Shown here one piece after another: positions 1 through 6,334 of a stretch of 15,829 nt of DNA; position 1 is the stretch's first letter; each line of letters begins with the position of its first letter. The notes below the pieces were generated by a model. The model saw nothing but the letters and a program-made list of their open reading frames with translations, did no database searches and was not told the DNA's origin. The stretch comes from an uncultured Prevotellaceae bacterium (GTDB taxonomy: Bacteria; Bacteroidota; Bacteroidia; Bacteroidales; Bacteroidaceae). The stretch covers positions 1 to 15,829 of the forward strand of contig CALCEL010000117.1 of assembly GCA_937900485.1 (NCBI GenBank). Direction: 5' to 3'. The position numbers were made by a program, and so were the translations under genes.

Positions 1-298
1 AAATTATTCCGAACTGGCCAAATATATTTAGAAATTATTTATGTCGTTTACTATAGTTATCGTGTAATTGAAAGGTATTGTGAAAACGTGTATTGATATC
101 AATAACTATTTGATACATTTTGGTTCTGATGAGAATAAAGCCCAAATGAAAGCGTTTGCAGAATCTCAAAAGATTGACTAAAGTGTGTCGAAGATTTTCG
201 TGCTCCGTCTCTTTATTAGAGACGGAGTGATGATATAAACCATTGTTTTTTGTATTCATGGAGTTGGTCCCTTGCTTCACGCAAGTAAAACGAAAGAA
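1..298. other. Left-edge region with no recognisable gene
   Basis: This stretch lies downstream of the helicase stop. On the plus strand one frame is open from the window edge to a TGA at 94-96. Another is open from 68 to a TAA at 179-181 and ends in a plausible tail (DENKAQMKAFAESQKID), but it has no ATG near its 5' end and neither frame matches a family I know. They could be the decayed end of a gene lying to the left, or chance. An opposite-strand 81-codon frame (280 to 35) starts with GTG, has no ribosome binding site and an unremarkable composition, and reads through the hairpin at 203-227; I do not call it a gene. Confidence 0.4.
203..227. terminator. Perfect 10-bp hairpin, possible terminator
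   Basis: The arms CTCCGTCTCT (203-212) and AGAGACGGAG (218-227) are exact reverse complements around a 5-base loop (TTATT). The hairpin lies 72 bases past the helicase stop and 21 bases past the plus-strand TAA at 179-181, so it could end transcripts from either side. Neither flank has an immediate T-run (a plus-strand T-run begins only near 245), so it is not a canonical intrinsic terminator. The fold is certain on paper; the role is inferred. Confidence 0.4.
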
Positions 299-3223
299 TT
301 ATTTTAGGAACGGCATCACTGTGTCAATGAGTGTTTCCTTGTAGTCTTGAAGCTTAAGTATCTTTTCTTCAAGTGTTTGCCCGCTCACGAATCGATACAC
401 GAACACTGAGCGACGTTGTCCGATACGGTGCGCGCGACTTATTGCCTGTTCCTCGGCGGCTTTGTTCCACCACGGGTTAAGTAGGAATACGTAATCTGCA
501 CTCGTCAGGTTCAAACCCACTCCTCCAGCTTTGAGCGACACGAGAAAGAACTGGCAATCTTGATTCTGATTGAAACGCTGTATGACCTGTTCCCTGTTCT
601 GCGTCTCACCGGTCAGCATTTCATACTTCCATCCACGACGTTTAAAATCTTTGGCTATAAGCGTGAGGAATGACACATATTCGCTGAATAGAAGCACCTT
701 GTGGTTCGTGCCGTACAAGGCTTCAAGATGTTCGAACACCGCCGATGTCTTTCCTGACAAGTTTACGTCATCCTCTGCAAGGCCCAGGAGCGACGGATGA
801 TTGGCTATCTGACGTAGGCGCCCTATGGCGGCAAGCACTGAAAATTCGTCAGACGTGCTTGTGGACACAAGATTTCGAGCCTTTGACAGTTCCTCCTCAT
901 ACATGGACTGTTGACTCTCGTTCATCTCGCACACAATGAGTTTGTCCTGTCTTTCCGGTAGGTCGGTCAACACCTGTTCCTTAGTGCGACGAAGAAAATA
1001 TGGCGCAATAATGTTGCTGAGAATCTTTGTGCGTGTGTCTTCCAGATTCTCACTAATTGGAGTGGCGAAATTCTTCTGGAATGTCTTGAAGTCGCCAAGT
1101 AGATTGCCGTTTATGACACTCATCAGGCTCCACAGCTCTGAGAGTGAATTTTCCATAGGAGTGCCGCTTAAGGCAATTCTAAAGTTAGCCTTCAGCAGTT
1201 TTATTGCTGCGTGGAGTTGCGATGAACGGTTCTTGAACATCTGACTCTCGTCAAACACGATGACGCCGAAGCTAAGTGATGAAAGTTTGTCTATGTCGTT
1301 TGTTACAGTACGGTATGTGGTGAGTACCACATCCCACAGACACAGGTTGTCCTTCTTCTTCTTTCGCTCGTCAACCGTCCCCACGTACGAACACACTGAC
1401 AAGCTTGGAGCAAAACGTTTGAGCTCGTTCTGCCAGTTGTATATCAATGATGTCGGACACACTATCAGAGAGGTCTTGAAGCCCGTATTTTGGTTCTTTG
1501 AAGTATCGTCGTCGAAGAGGTCAGAGAACAGGTCGCCAGTAAAAACAGCCTTCTCTTTCTTTTTTCCACCCTTCGCAGCCGAAAGCGATGATGCGGCAGC
1601 CATTGGAGACGCAACGTCGCATTCCTTATACTTGAGAAGCAGTGCGATGGTCTGTACCGTCTTTCCGAGACCCATGTCGTCTGCAAGACAACATCCTGTA
1701 TTGCTCTGCAGATTGCCGATAAGCCACTTCACACCTGACTTTTGGTACTCGCGCAACGTGGCTTGAAATCCGGAAGGCGTGTTCTGCGAAGTCTGCAATA
1801 TCTTCGGGGCCTCGTCATCTGATGACGCATCGTAAATGTCTGGATTGACTGCACCCAACTGACACTTGTGAATGCGCAGGTAGTCGCCGTTAGGAGACGA
1901 GAACATGAGCAGTCCGCTGTATTTTTCAAACCACTCGCGAGGGATTATGAATATCTCACCGTTAGGCAACTGTATTTCCTCCTGTCCGCTGATAATAGCT
2001 TCACGGAAATAGGAGAACGGAACATTTGTTCCGTCACTCAACGTCAACGTGATCTTTATGTTCAGCCAGTCACCAATCCATGTCCTCGATTTGGCAACGG
2101 AATATTTGCGTATATAATATTGTTGCGAAGTGTATAGCACGATTTCCGAAATGCAATTGTCTGACGTGAGCTTTTCGCTGTTTTCGTTCAGCCACATTAT
2201 AGCCTCCGCTAAGTTTGCAAACTTTATTGTAGTGTCGTTTCCGGTTATGGTATGTGACATTAAATTTTCAGTATACTTGGCAAACCACTTACATATATCT
2301 TCTTCGCGAGTTTCATTGCGCACAACGCGTCTTATTGCCACGCGTCCGTCTATGTCAAGTAACATGGCAGCTGCCCTGCGTCTGTCGTCAGGAGCAAATG
2401 TTATCTTGTCACCATACTTGAATTTCATTTCAAGTTGAACCCACCCCATAACCGTAGGCTGAACACAAATCATGCACGTCGGTTCGATGTCTATATTCTT
2501 TACATCAATGCCTTCGGTGATGATTTCACACTTCGATGCGTTGGGCATAACAAACTTACGGAGATATTCTTCCTGCATTCTCTCTGGTATGGAAACCTGC
2601 TTTTTGCCGTTGAGGAATGGAGCAAGAATCTTTGCGTTCAGTCCCTTTGGAACAAGATGAATCATGTTGTCGATGATGAACACGGCGGGCGAATTTGACA
2701 GAACATGTATCTTGTGGGCATACGGCTCTATTACACTACCATTCACCGACAGACTCAGTTCATATTCAATTCCTTTTTCCGACTTGGAGAACCTCATGAT
2801 TGGCATGACATCGGTCTTTTCTGCCAATGTCATTTGCTGTGTCTTCTCCAAAGATTTGTTTTTCTTCTCGGATAAGTAAACCGGAAGTCCGCATTTTCCG
2901 GCGCGAATGATACACTTCATGAGACGCTGTCCCGCTATACGCTGTACATACACCATAAGGTTTTTGTCTGCTTTCTTCCAGAAATTCTCCTGCGTCTTAA
3001 ACCTCAATTGTCCGAAGTCCTTGTAAAGCTGCAGACTGTCAAGCGAATTGCAATATCGCTGCAAAAAATATAATTTGTCGTCCGACAGCTCGCTCACACC
3101 CTCTGGCAGACCGCCGGTTATCAAAAGTGAAGAACCTTCTTCGGCTACGCTGTGTATCGAAGCCTTGAAGATGTTCCAATTCGGTGTGGCAGTAATTAGT
3201 AGTATTAAATTCTTTCTAGTCAC
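299..3223 (-). CDS. SNF2-family DEAD/DEAH-box helicase (DNA translocase)
   Basis: A 974-residue Swi2/Snf2-type ATPase expected to move along double-stranded DNA and remodel bound protein; in bacteria these are linked to DNA repair or to freeing stalled RNA polymerase, and the exact role here is unknown. The C-terminal half carries the full motor: motif I DDMGLGKT (515-522), Ia/TSL region (589-595), motif II DESQ (658-661, in place of DEAH/DEAQ), motif III LSGTP (685-689), FLRRTK (743-748), motif V with GGVGLNL (900-906) and motif VI QAISRAHRIGQ (926-936). Residues 1-480 have no sharp motif and probably form the accessory region that precedes the motor in bacterial Snf2 proteins. A low-complexity Ala/Ser/Lys then Asp-rich insert (about 537-582) separates motifs I and Ia. 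The start is GTG; I found no in-frame ATG between the upstream stop and this codon, and the first internal Met is residue 90. It stands alone, 610 bp from nadD. Confidence 0.95.
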   Translation of the reverse strand: MTRKNLILLITATPNWNIFKASIHSVAEEGSSLLITGGLPEGVSELSDDKLYFLQRYCNSLDSLQLYKDFGQLRFKTQENFWKKADKNLMVYVQRIAGQRLMKCIIRAGKCGLPVYLSEKKNKSLEKTQQMTLAEKTDVMPIMRFSKSEKGIEYELSLSVNGSVIEPYAHKIHVLSNSPAVFIIDNMIHLVPKGLNAKILAPFLNGKKQVSIPERMQEEYLRKFVMPNASKCEIITEGIDVKNIDIEPTCMICVQPTVMGWVQLEMKFKYGDKITFAPDDRRRAAAMLLDIDGRVAIRRVVRNETREEDICKWFAKYTENLMSHTITGNDTTIKFANLAEAIMWLNENSEKLTSDNCISEIVLYTSQQYYIRKYSVAKSRTWIGDWLNIKITLTLSDGTNVPFSYFREAIISGQEEIQLPNGEIFIIPREWFEKYSGLLMFSSPNGDYLRIHKCQLGAVNPDIYDASSDDEAPKILQTSQNTPSGFQATLREYQKSGVKWLIGNLQSNTGCCLADDMGLGKTVQTIALLLKYKECDVASPMAAASSLSAAKGGKKKEKAVFTGDLFSDLFDDDTSKNQNTGFKTSLIVCPTSLIYNWQNELKRFAPSLSVCSYVGTVDERKKKKDNLCLWDVVLTTYRTVTNDIDKLSSLSFGVIVFDESQMFKNRSSQLHAAIKLLKANFRIALSGTPMENSLSELWSLMSVINGNLLGDFKTFQKNFATPISENLEDTRTKILSNIIAPYFLRRTKEQVLTDLPERQDKLIVCEMNESQQSMYEEELSKARNLVSTSTSDEFSVLAAIGRLRQIANHPSLLGLAEDDVNLSGKTSAVFEHLEALYGTNHKVLLFSEYVSFLTLIAKDFKRRGWKYEMLTGETQNREQVIQRFNQNQDCQFFLVSLKAGGVGLNLTSADYVFLLNPWWNKAAEEQAISRAHRIGQRRSVFVYRFVSGQTLEEKILKLQDYKETLIDTVMPFLK

Positions 3224-3330
3224 TTTTTTTATGTGGTGGTAAACAATAACTTGAGACGATTCTTTGATATTCCCCTTGTTATTTGTTGTGCTTTTTACAT
3301 CGTTTGTTTTATGAATTCTTTCTTATGATA

Positions 3331-3380
3331 TCTGAGATTAGGTTATTACTTGTTAGCTTCTTTCGTTTCTAAATCTCAGA
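3331..3380 (-). repeat. 9-bp inverted repeat, possible leader hairpin
   Basis: TCTGAGATT (3331-3339) and AATCTCAGA (3372-3380) are perfect complements with a 32-base spacer. Read on the minus strand, the first arm covers the ACT-CTG-AGA-TTT codons of the 20-codon leader frame, and its TAA stop (3353-3355) lies in the loop. Ribosomes on that frame would therefore interfere with the hairpin. There is no T-run after the second arm, so it is not a simple terminator. It may instead mark the edge of a repeat unit. Confidence 0.45.
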
Positions 3381-3415
3381 GTCCTCCGTACTTTTATACA
3401 ATTCTTCCTTGTCAT
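3353..3415 (-). other. 20-codon Arg-rich leader-type ORF
   Basis: ATG to TAA, encoding MTRKNCIKVRR followed by TLRFRNERS; 6 of 20 residues are Arg and 2 are Lys. An AGGAG sits at 3425-3429 with 9 bases before the ATG, a stronger ribosome binding site than most genes here have, and Bacteroidota rarely rely on one. It lies downstream of the -7 box at 3529-3536 and about 130 bases before the helicase GTG, so it would be translated from the helicase leader. Its first five residues equal those of the helicase (MTRKN), probably by chance. It could be a leader peptide, or the tail of a repeat with no coding role. Confidence 0.3.
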
Positions 3416-3476
3416 TTGCAACTTCTCCTTTAATCTTTGTGATGTCTAAGTAATTAAGTATGTAATGAGGATGCAT
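3369..3476 (-). other. 35-codon ORF overlapping the leader ORF
   Basis: ATG (3476) to TAG (3369-3371), beginning MHPHYILNYLDITKIKG and ending STEDSEI. It overlaps the 20-codon Arg-rich frame in another register and shares its stretch of DNA down to the first arm of the inverted repeat. The frame stays open upstream to 3590 (73 codons in all) without another ATG. There is no clear Shine-Dalgarno before this ATG. The balanced composition looks protein-like, but overlap with a second credible frame argues that at most one is real. No family recognised. Confidence 0.25.
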
Positions 3477-3528
3477 GTGACAATCTAATGAACTAAAGTC
3501 GAATGGGCTATTTCCTTTTGACGCGATG

Positions 3529-3536
3529 CAAAGGTA
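3529..3536 (-). promoter_or_regulatory. Bacteroidota -7 box for the helicase
   Basis: On the minus strand the bases read TACCTTTG followed by CATCGC, a very good match to the Bacteroidota TAnnTTTG element. Transcription would start near 3522 and give a leader of about 300 nucleotides before the helicase GTG. I do not see a convincing -33 TTG at the usual distance, which lowers confidence. No better box lies between it and the helicase. Confidence 0.5.
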
Positions 3537-3833
3537 ACACTTTCCAGATACATGAAGCCTTTTGCTGAACCAAAATGTTTGGATGGTCAGCTATGGAAGA
3601 TACTTTACACGGAAATTCTCCTCTCTACGCGATAATTGTTTAGCTTTTTGTTGGTGAAAGTTTCAAGTCTTGTGTGGTAATGTTGTCGTAAGAATTAAAC
3701 AAAATTAGTTTAAAAGCGACAAACATAGAAGACAATACTCAGAGCAACATGACACTTAAACTGTTCTGTTTGTGAGTGCGACGATGGTTTGTGTTGTGAT
3801 GTGAGTGGTTAATTTGGTGTGTGTCTCTGTTCT

Positions 3834-4421
3834 TCACCGAATGTAAAGCTTGTTTTTTCTTATGTATTCGAGAACGTCTTGTGAAAGCCATTGTGATGTG
3901 CACACGCCATCCTTGACCTGTCGGCGTATCTCCGTTGATGATATGTCATAAGTCGGTGCGTCGATAACCTTGACCTGTCTGTCATAACGCTTCAGCGACG
4001 CTGGGTCAATAGCGTATCCAGGTCTGTTGTAGATGAATATTCTGTGATTGGCTATGATGTCCTCGTGTCTGTACCATAGCCCGAACGAGTTCCAGTTGTC
4101 CGCTCCGATGATGATGGCGAATTGATGTTCAGGGTATGCTTTTGATAAAGCCTCAAGAGTGGTGATGGTGTAGGATGGGACGGGTAGGGTGCTTTCGAAG
4201 GCGGACACCTTGACCCCGTGGCACGCTGAGCATGCCAGTTCAGCCATGTTTAATCTGTGGGAATAAGGGACGATGTCTCCTTTGTCCTGTTTCAGAGGAT
4301 TAAGAGGTGACACAAGCAGCCACACTTCGTTCACGAAGCCGTTGTCCACGAGATGCTGCGCGAGTGATGTGTGTCCTGTGTGCACTGGGTTGAATGACCC
4401 TCCGTATATTCCTATAAGCAT
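3834..4421 (-). CDS. nadD: Nicotinate-nucleotide adenylyltransferase (NadD)
   Basis: Cytosolic enzyme of NAD biosynthesis that joins nicotinate mononucleotide with ATP to give deamido-NAD and pyrophosphate. The 195-residue length is normal. The nucleotidyltransferase signature GGSFNPVHTGH is at 7-17 with both HxGH histidines present, and the second signature SSTEIR is at 161-166. SYTITTLE (83-90) and IIIGADNW (103-110) fit the substrate-binding strand and loop of bacterial NadD. The start is ATG and the stop TGA. It lies 84 bp downstream of yicC on the same strand, with a hairpin between them, and is probably co-transcribed with it. In many Bacteroidota gmk lies between these two genes; here it does not. 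Confidence 0.96.
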   Translation of the reverse strand: MLIGIYGGSFNPVHTGHTSLAQHLVDNGFVNEVWLLVSPLNPLKQDKGDIVPYSHRLNMAELACSACHGVKVSAFESTLPVPSYTITTLEALSKAYPEHQFAIIIGADNWNSFGLWYRHEDIIANHRIFIYNRPGYAIDPASLKRYDRQVKVIDAPTYDISSTEIRRQVKDGVCTSQWLSQDVLEYIRKNKLYIR

Positions 4422-4446
4422 ATTACGTGTGTGCGATTAATCGAAA

Positions 4447-4478
4447 GCCATCTTGCCCGTGAGCCGGCGCAGGATGGC
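4447..4478 (-). promoter_or_regulatory. Hairpin in the yicC-nadD spacer
   Basis: Arms 4447-4456 (GCCATCTTGC) and 4469-4478 (GCAGGATGGC) pair over 10 positions with a single G-T wobble around a 12-base GC-rich loop. On the minus strand the hairpin is followed by TTTCGATTAATC, a weak T-rich tail. It could be a partial terminator that lowers nadD relative to yicC, or an mRNA processing or stability element. It also falls inside a 22-codon stretch open in the yicC frame, so the base pairing might be incidental. Confidence 0.4.
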
Positions 4479-4505
4479 GTAGTCTATGTATGTCTGAGCC
4501 TTATG

Positions 4506-5396
4506 TCACAAGACGTTCAGTACCTGTTCTTTGATTTGCTCAAGCTCGTCCTTCATCTTGACCACAATGTTCTGCATCTCGGCCTGGTTGGACTTAGAAC
4601 CTGTGGTATTTATCTCTCGTCCCATTTCCTGAGCGATGAATCCCAGCTTCTTTCCTTGTCCCTTGCCGTCCCTCATTGTCTCGAGGAAGTAGTTGAGGTG
4701 GTTTGTAAGTCTTTGTTTCTCCTCCGAGATGTCCAGTTTCTCGATGTAGAATATCATCTCCTGTTCCAGTCTGTTCTTGTCGTAGTCGCCGTCGATGTGC
4801 TGTTCGAGTGAATCCATTATGCGCTGTCTGATTTTTTCAGTGCGTCCCTTCTCGTATGGCTCGATACATGCGAGGTAGTCGCGTATGTTCTCAATCTTCT
4901 CAGTGAATTTGGCCGCGAGGGCTTCTCCTTCCTGTATGCGGAAAGCGTTAAGGCTTTCTAAGGCGCTTCGCACGGCATCCATCACTACGTTCCACTCTTC
5001 GTCGGACAACTCCTCCGTCTCAGCGCGGTTCATGACGTCAGGCATTCTCAGCAGCACCTTCATCCACTCGCACGCGTTCTGCTCTCCGTCCATGTTCAGT
5101 CCGAGTGTCTTTGACAAGTCGCTGATCTGGTTGAAATATTCCACGGCAACATCTTTGTTGATGTTTGACACCACTGCGGTGTCGTCTTTCTCTGTCCAAA
5201 TGTTGACGTCTATTTTTCCTCGTTCGAGTGAGGCCGCCACAGTCTGACGAATCTCTATCTCTTTCTCTCTGTATAGTGGTGCTATACGCGCTGACATGTC
5301 GAGCGCCTTGCTGTTTAATGACTTGATCTCGACGTGTATTTTCTTTCCATCATATTCGACTACGCTTTTGCCGTAGCCAGTCATTGACTGAATCAT
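4506..5396 (-). CDS. yicC: YicC/YloC-family endoribonuclease
   Basis: A 296-residue protein of the YicC/YloC family, whose members have been shown to be endoribonucleases involved in RNA turnover; earlier annotation called it a stress-induced protein. The N-terminal MTGYGK signature is at residues 5-10 and LNSKALD is at 27-33. The conserved C-terminal DUF1732 part contains EEKQRLTNHLNYF (225-237), a GKKLGFIAQEMGREINT run (248-264) and SKS (267-269), where the acidic and polar residues conserved in the family lie. Full length, ATG start, TGA stop. It is the first gene after a divergent promoter region shared with tsaB and appears to be transcribed with nadD. Confidence 0.94.
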   Translation of the reverse strand: MIQSMTGYGKSVVEYDGKKIHVEIKSLNSKALDMSARIAPLYREKEIEIRQTVAASLERGKIDVNIWTEKDDTAVVSNINKDVAVEYFNQISDLSKTLGLNMDGEQNACEWMKVLLRMPDVMNRAETEELSDEEWNVVMDAVRSALESLNAFRIQEGEALAAKFTEKIENIRDYLACIEPYEKGRTEKIRQRIMDSLEQHIDGDYDKNRLEQEMIFYIEKLDISEEKQRLTNHLNYFLETMRDGKGQGKKLGFIAQEMGREINTTGSKSNQAEMQNIVVKMKDELEQIKEQVLNVL

Positions 5397-5428
5397 AGTT
5401 TATAATCTGTGTATTCTTGTTTTTTTTA

Positions 5429-5436
5429 CAAAAGTA
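5429..5436 (-). promoter_or_regulatory. Bacteroidota -7 box for yicC-nadD
   Basis: The minus strand reads TACTTTTG, a full match to TAnnTTTG, 32 bases before the yicC ATG. That would give a 5' leader of about 25 nucleotides. The -33 region is T-rich but holds no clear TTG at the preferred spacing. It stands back to back with the tsaB box. Confidence 0.55.
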
Positions 5437-5480
5437 ACGAATTTTGAAGTAATCATACCATAAAAATGGTTCATTATTTG

Positions 5481-5488
5481 TATTTTTG
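5481..5488 (+). promoter_or_regulatory. Bacteroidota -7 box for tsaB
   Basis: TATTTTTG matches TAnnTTTG exactly and is 28 bases before the ATG at 5517, placing the transcript start near 5495. An upstream in-frame ATG at 5466 lies ahead of this box, so a transcript from here could not use it. The -33 element is weak. This may head all or part of the rightward gene run. Confidence 0.5.
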
Positions 5489-5516
5489 CAATGATGTACG
5501 TATAAAACCCATTAAG

Positions 5517-6233
5517 ATGGCAACAATTTTACATATTGAGACTGCAACTGACGGATGTAGCGTGGCGGTCAGCCAAGACGGAGCCACGATATATAAAATC
5601 AATAATTTTGAGGAACTGGCCGGAGAGGGCAAGAAGGACACTAATCACTCGAGGAGGCTTGGTGTGTTTGTCGATGAGGCTATGTCATTTGCGGAGAGTC
5701 ATGCGATACCGTTTGACGCCGTGGCTGTCAGCAGCGGACCAGGCTCATACACGGGATTGCGTATCGGAGTGTCTATGGCAAAGGGTATATGTTATGGTCA
5801 AGGACTGAAACTGATATCTGTCCCTACTTTGCAGGTACTTACCGTGCCTGTGCTGCTGAAGTATGATGATATGCCTGACGACGCACTTGTGTGCCCTATG
5901 CTGGACGCAAGACGTATGGAGGTGTACACGGCTCTCTACACTCGTTCGCTGAAGCCTGTGCTCGACATCACACCGATGGTCATCGATGAGGAATCGTTCG
6001 CGGGATACATGGATAAGCATCCGGTGTATTTTTTCGGCAATGGAGCTGAGAAGTGTAAGGAAGTGATAAAGCATAAAAACGCGCATTTCATTGACGGAGT
6101 GGAGCTTGACGCTAAGTATATGTCTCCTTTGGCGGAGAAGAAGTTCCTGAATGGTGACTTCGCTGACGTGGCTTACTTTGAGCCGCTGTACCTGAAGGAG
6201 TTCGTGGCCACTAAGGCTAAGAAACTGCTTTGA
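5517..6233 (+). CDS. tsaB: tRNA t6A biosynthesis protein TsaB
   Basis: Scaffold partner of TsaD in the cytosolic complex that adds threonylcarbamoyl to A37 of tRNAs reading ANN codons. TsaB is an ASKHA-fold paralogue of TsaD without its catalytic metal site. I chose ATG 5517 (238 residues): the protein then starts MATILHIETATDGCSVAV, the usual TsaB beginning. The in-frame ATG at 5466 would add 17 residues (MVHYLYFCND...) that overlap the promoter box. The hallmark SSGPGSYTGLRIG is at 72-84, followed by DARRMEVYTALY (130-141) and a C-terminal YLKEFVATKAKKLL. Full length. It is divergent from yicC and leads the rightward run; the next gene begins 101 bp later. Confidence 0.95.
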   Translation: MATILHIETATDGCSVAVSQDGATIYKINNFEELAGEGKKDTNHSRRLGVFVDEAMSFAESHAIPFDAVAVSSGPGSYTGLRIGVSMAKGICYGQGLKLISVPTLQVLTVPVLLKYDDMPDDALVCPMLDARRMEVYTALYTRSLKPVLDITPMVIDEESFAGYMDKHPVYFFGNGAEKCKEVIKHKNAHFIDGVELDAKYMSPLAEKKFLNGDFADVAYFEPLYLKEFVATKAKKLL

Positions 6234-6241
6234 CGACAATG

Positions 6242-6281
6242 AGGTCGGAGAGACGTGGAAACAGACCTGAAGTCGCCGACC
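6242..6281 (+). other. Mutually exclusive short hairpins in the tsaB-DUF4290 spacer
   Basis: The 101-bp spacer holds AGGTC (6242-6246) that can pair with GACCT (6264-6268), and the overlapping GGTCGG (6243-6248) that can pair with CCGACC (6276-6281). The two folds share the first arm, so only one can form. No T-run follows and no promoter box is evident. It may be an intercistronic switch or chance; stems of 5-6 bp are weak support. Confidence 0.2.
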
Positions 6282-6334
6282 GGCAAATGTGATGACAACT
6301 ATAATTCCCGTGGAGGGAGTAAAAAAAGAATACG

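Larger units (their letters stand above)
3331..3590 (-). repeat. Suspected dispersed intergenic repeat / helicase leader
   Basis: On the minus strand this piece runs from a perfect 9-bp inverted repeat (3331-3339 and 3372-3380) back past a -7 promoter box to an in-frame TAG at 3591-3593. All three minus-strand frames contain peptide-like runs. One frame is open for 73 codons (3590 to 3372, first ATG at 3476). A second has a 22-codon ATG frame (3553 to 3485). The third has a 20-codon ATG frame behind AGGAG (3415 to 3353). Protein-like sequence in several frames at once is what one sees when a conserved non-coding repeat is translated. From memory it resembles short hypothetical peptides often annotated in Prevotella genomes; I cannot verify this here, and the boundaries are my estimate. 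Confidence 0.4.
3224..3833. other. 610-bp AT-rich gap between nadD and the helicase
   Basis: Both flanking genes read leftward, so this is the nadD 3' flank and the helicase 5' region. It contains a minus-strand -7 box (3529-3536), a 9-bp inverted repeat (3331-3339 with 3372-3380), overlapping short minus-strand frames (3353-3590) and, nearer nadD, a weak 6-bp inverted repeat TTAAAC/GTTTAA (3695-3700 with 3708-3713). I see no tRNA-like fold and no ORF of normal gene length. The part 3331-3590 is listed separately as a suspected repeat. I see nothing of note in 3224-3330 or 3714-3833. Confidence 0.6.

Noticed and set aside
35..280. 81-codon minus-strand frame beginning with GTG
   Set aside because: No ribosome binding site and no recognisable motif; it crosses the perfect hairpin at 203-227 and overlaps a more protein-like plus-strand tail.
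1260..1766. 168-codon plus-strand frame opposite the helicase motor
   Set aside because: Lies entirely antisense to conserved helicase motifs; composition is a mirror of the real gene.
3221..3415. Duplication of the helicase start, because both it and the leader ORF begin MTRKN
   Set aside because: Similarity covers about 17 bases with several mismatches and does not extend upstream or downstream; chance is the simpler explanation.
3224..3833. tRNA or other structured RNA gene in the long gap
   Set aside because: I found no cloverleaf, T-loop motif or riboswitch-like core on reading both strands; only the short inverted repeats listed.
4440..4505. Stop-codon readthrough extending YicC by 22 residues
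   Set aside because: YicC ends normally for its family, and 22 open codons after a stop is within chance; kept only as an observation about the spacer.
4431..4811. 126-codon plus-strand frame opposite the end of yicC
   Set aside because: Antisense to the conserved YicC C-terminal domain; Leu/Val-rich composition is the usual shadow of an acidic helical gene.
5466..5516. 17-residue N-terminal extension of TsaB
   Set aside because: Does not match the family N-terminus and contains the promoter box at 5481-5488.
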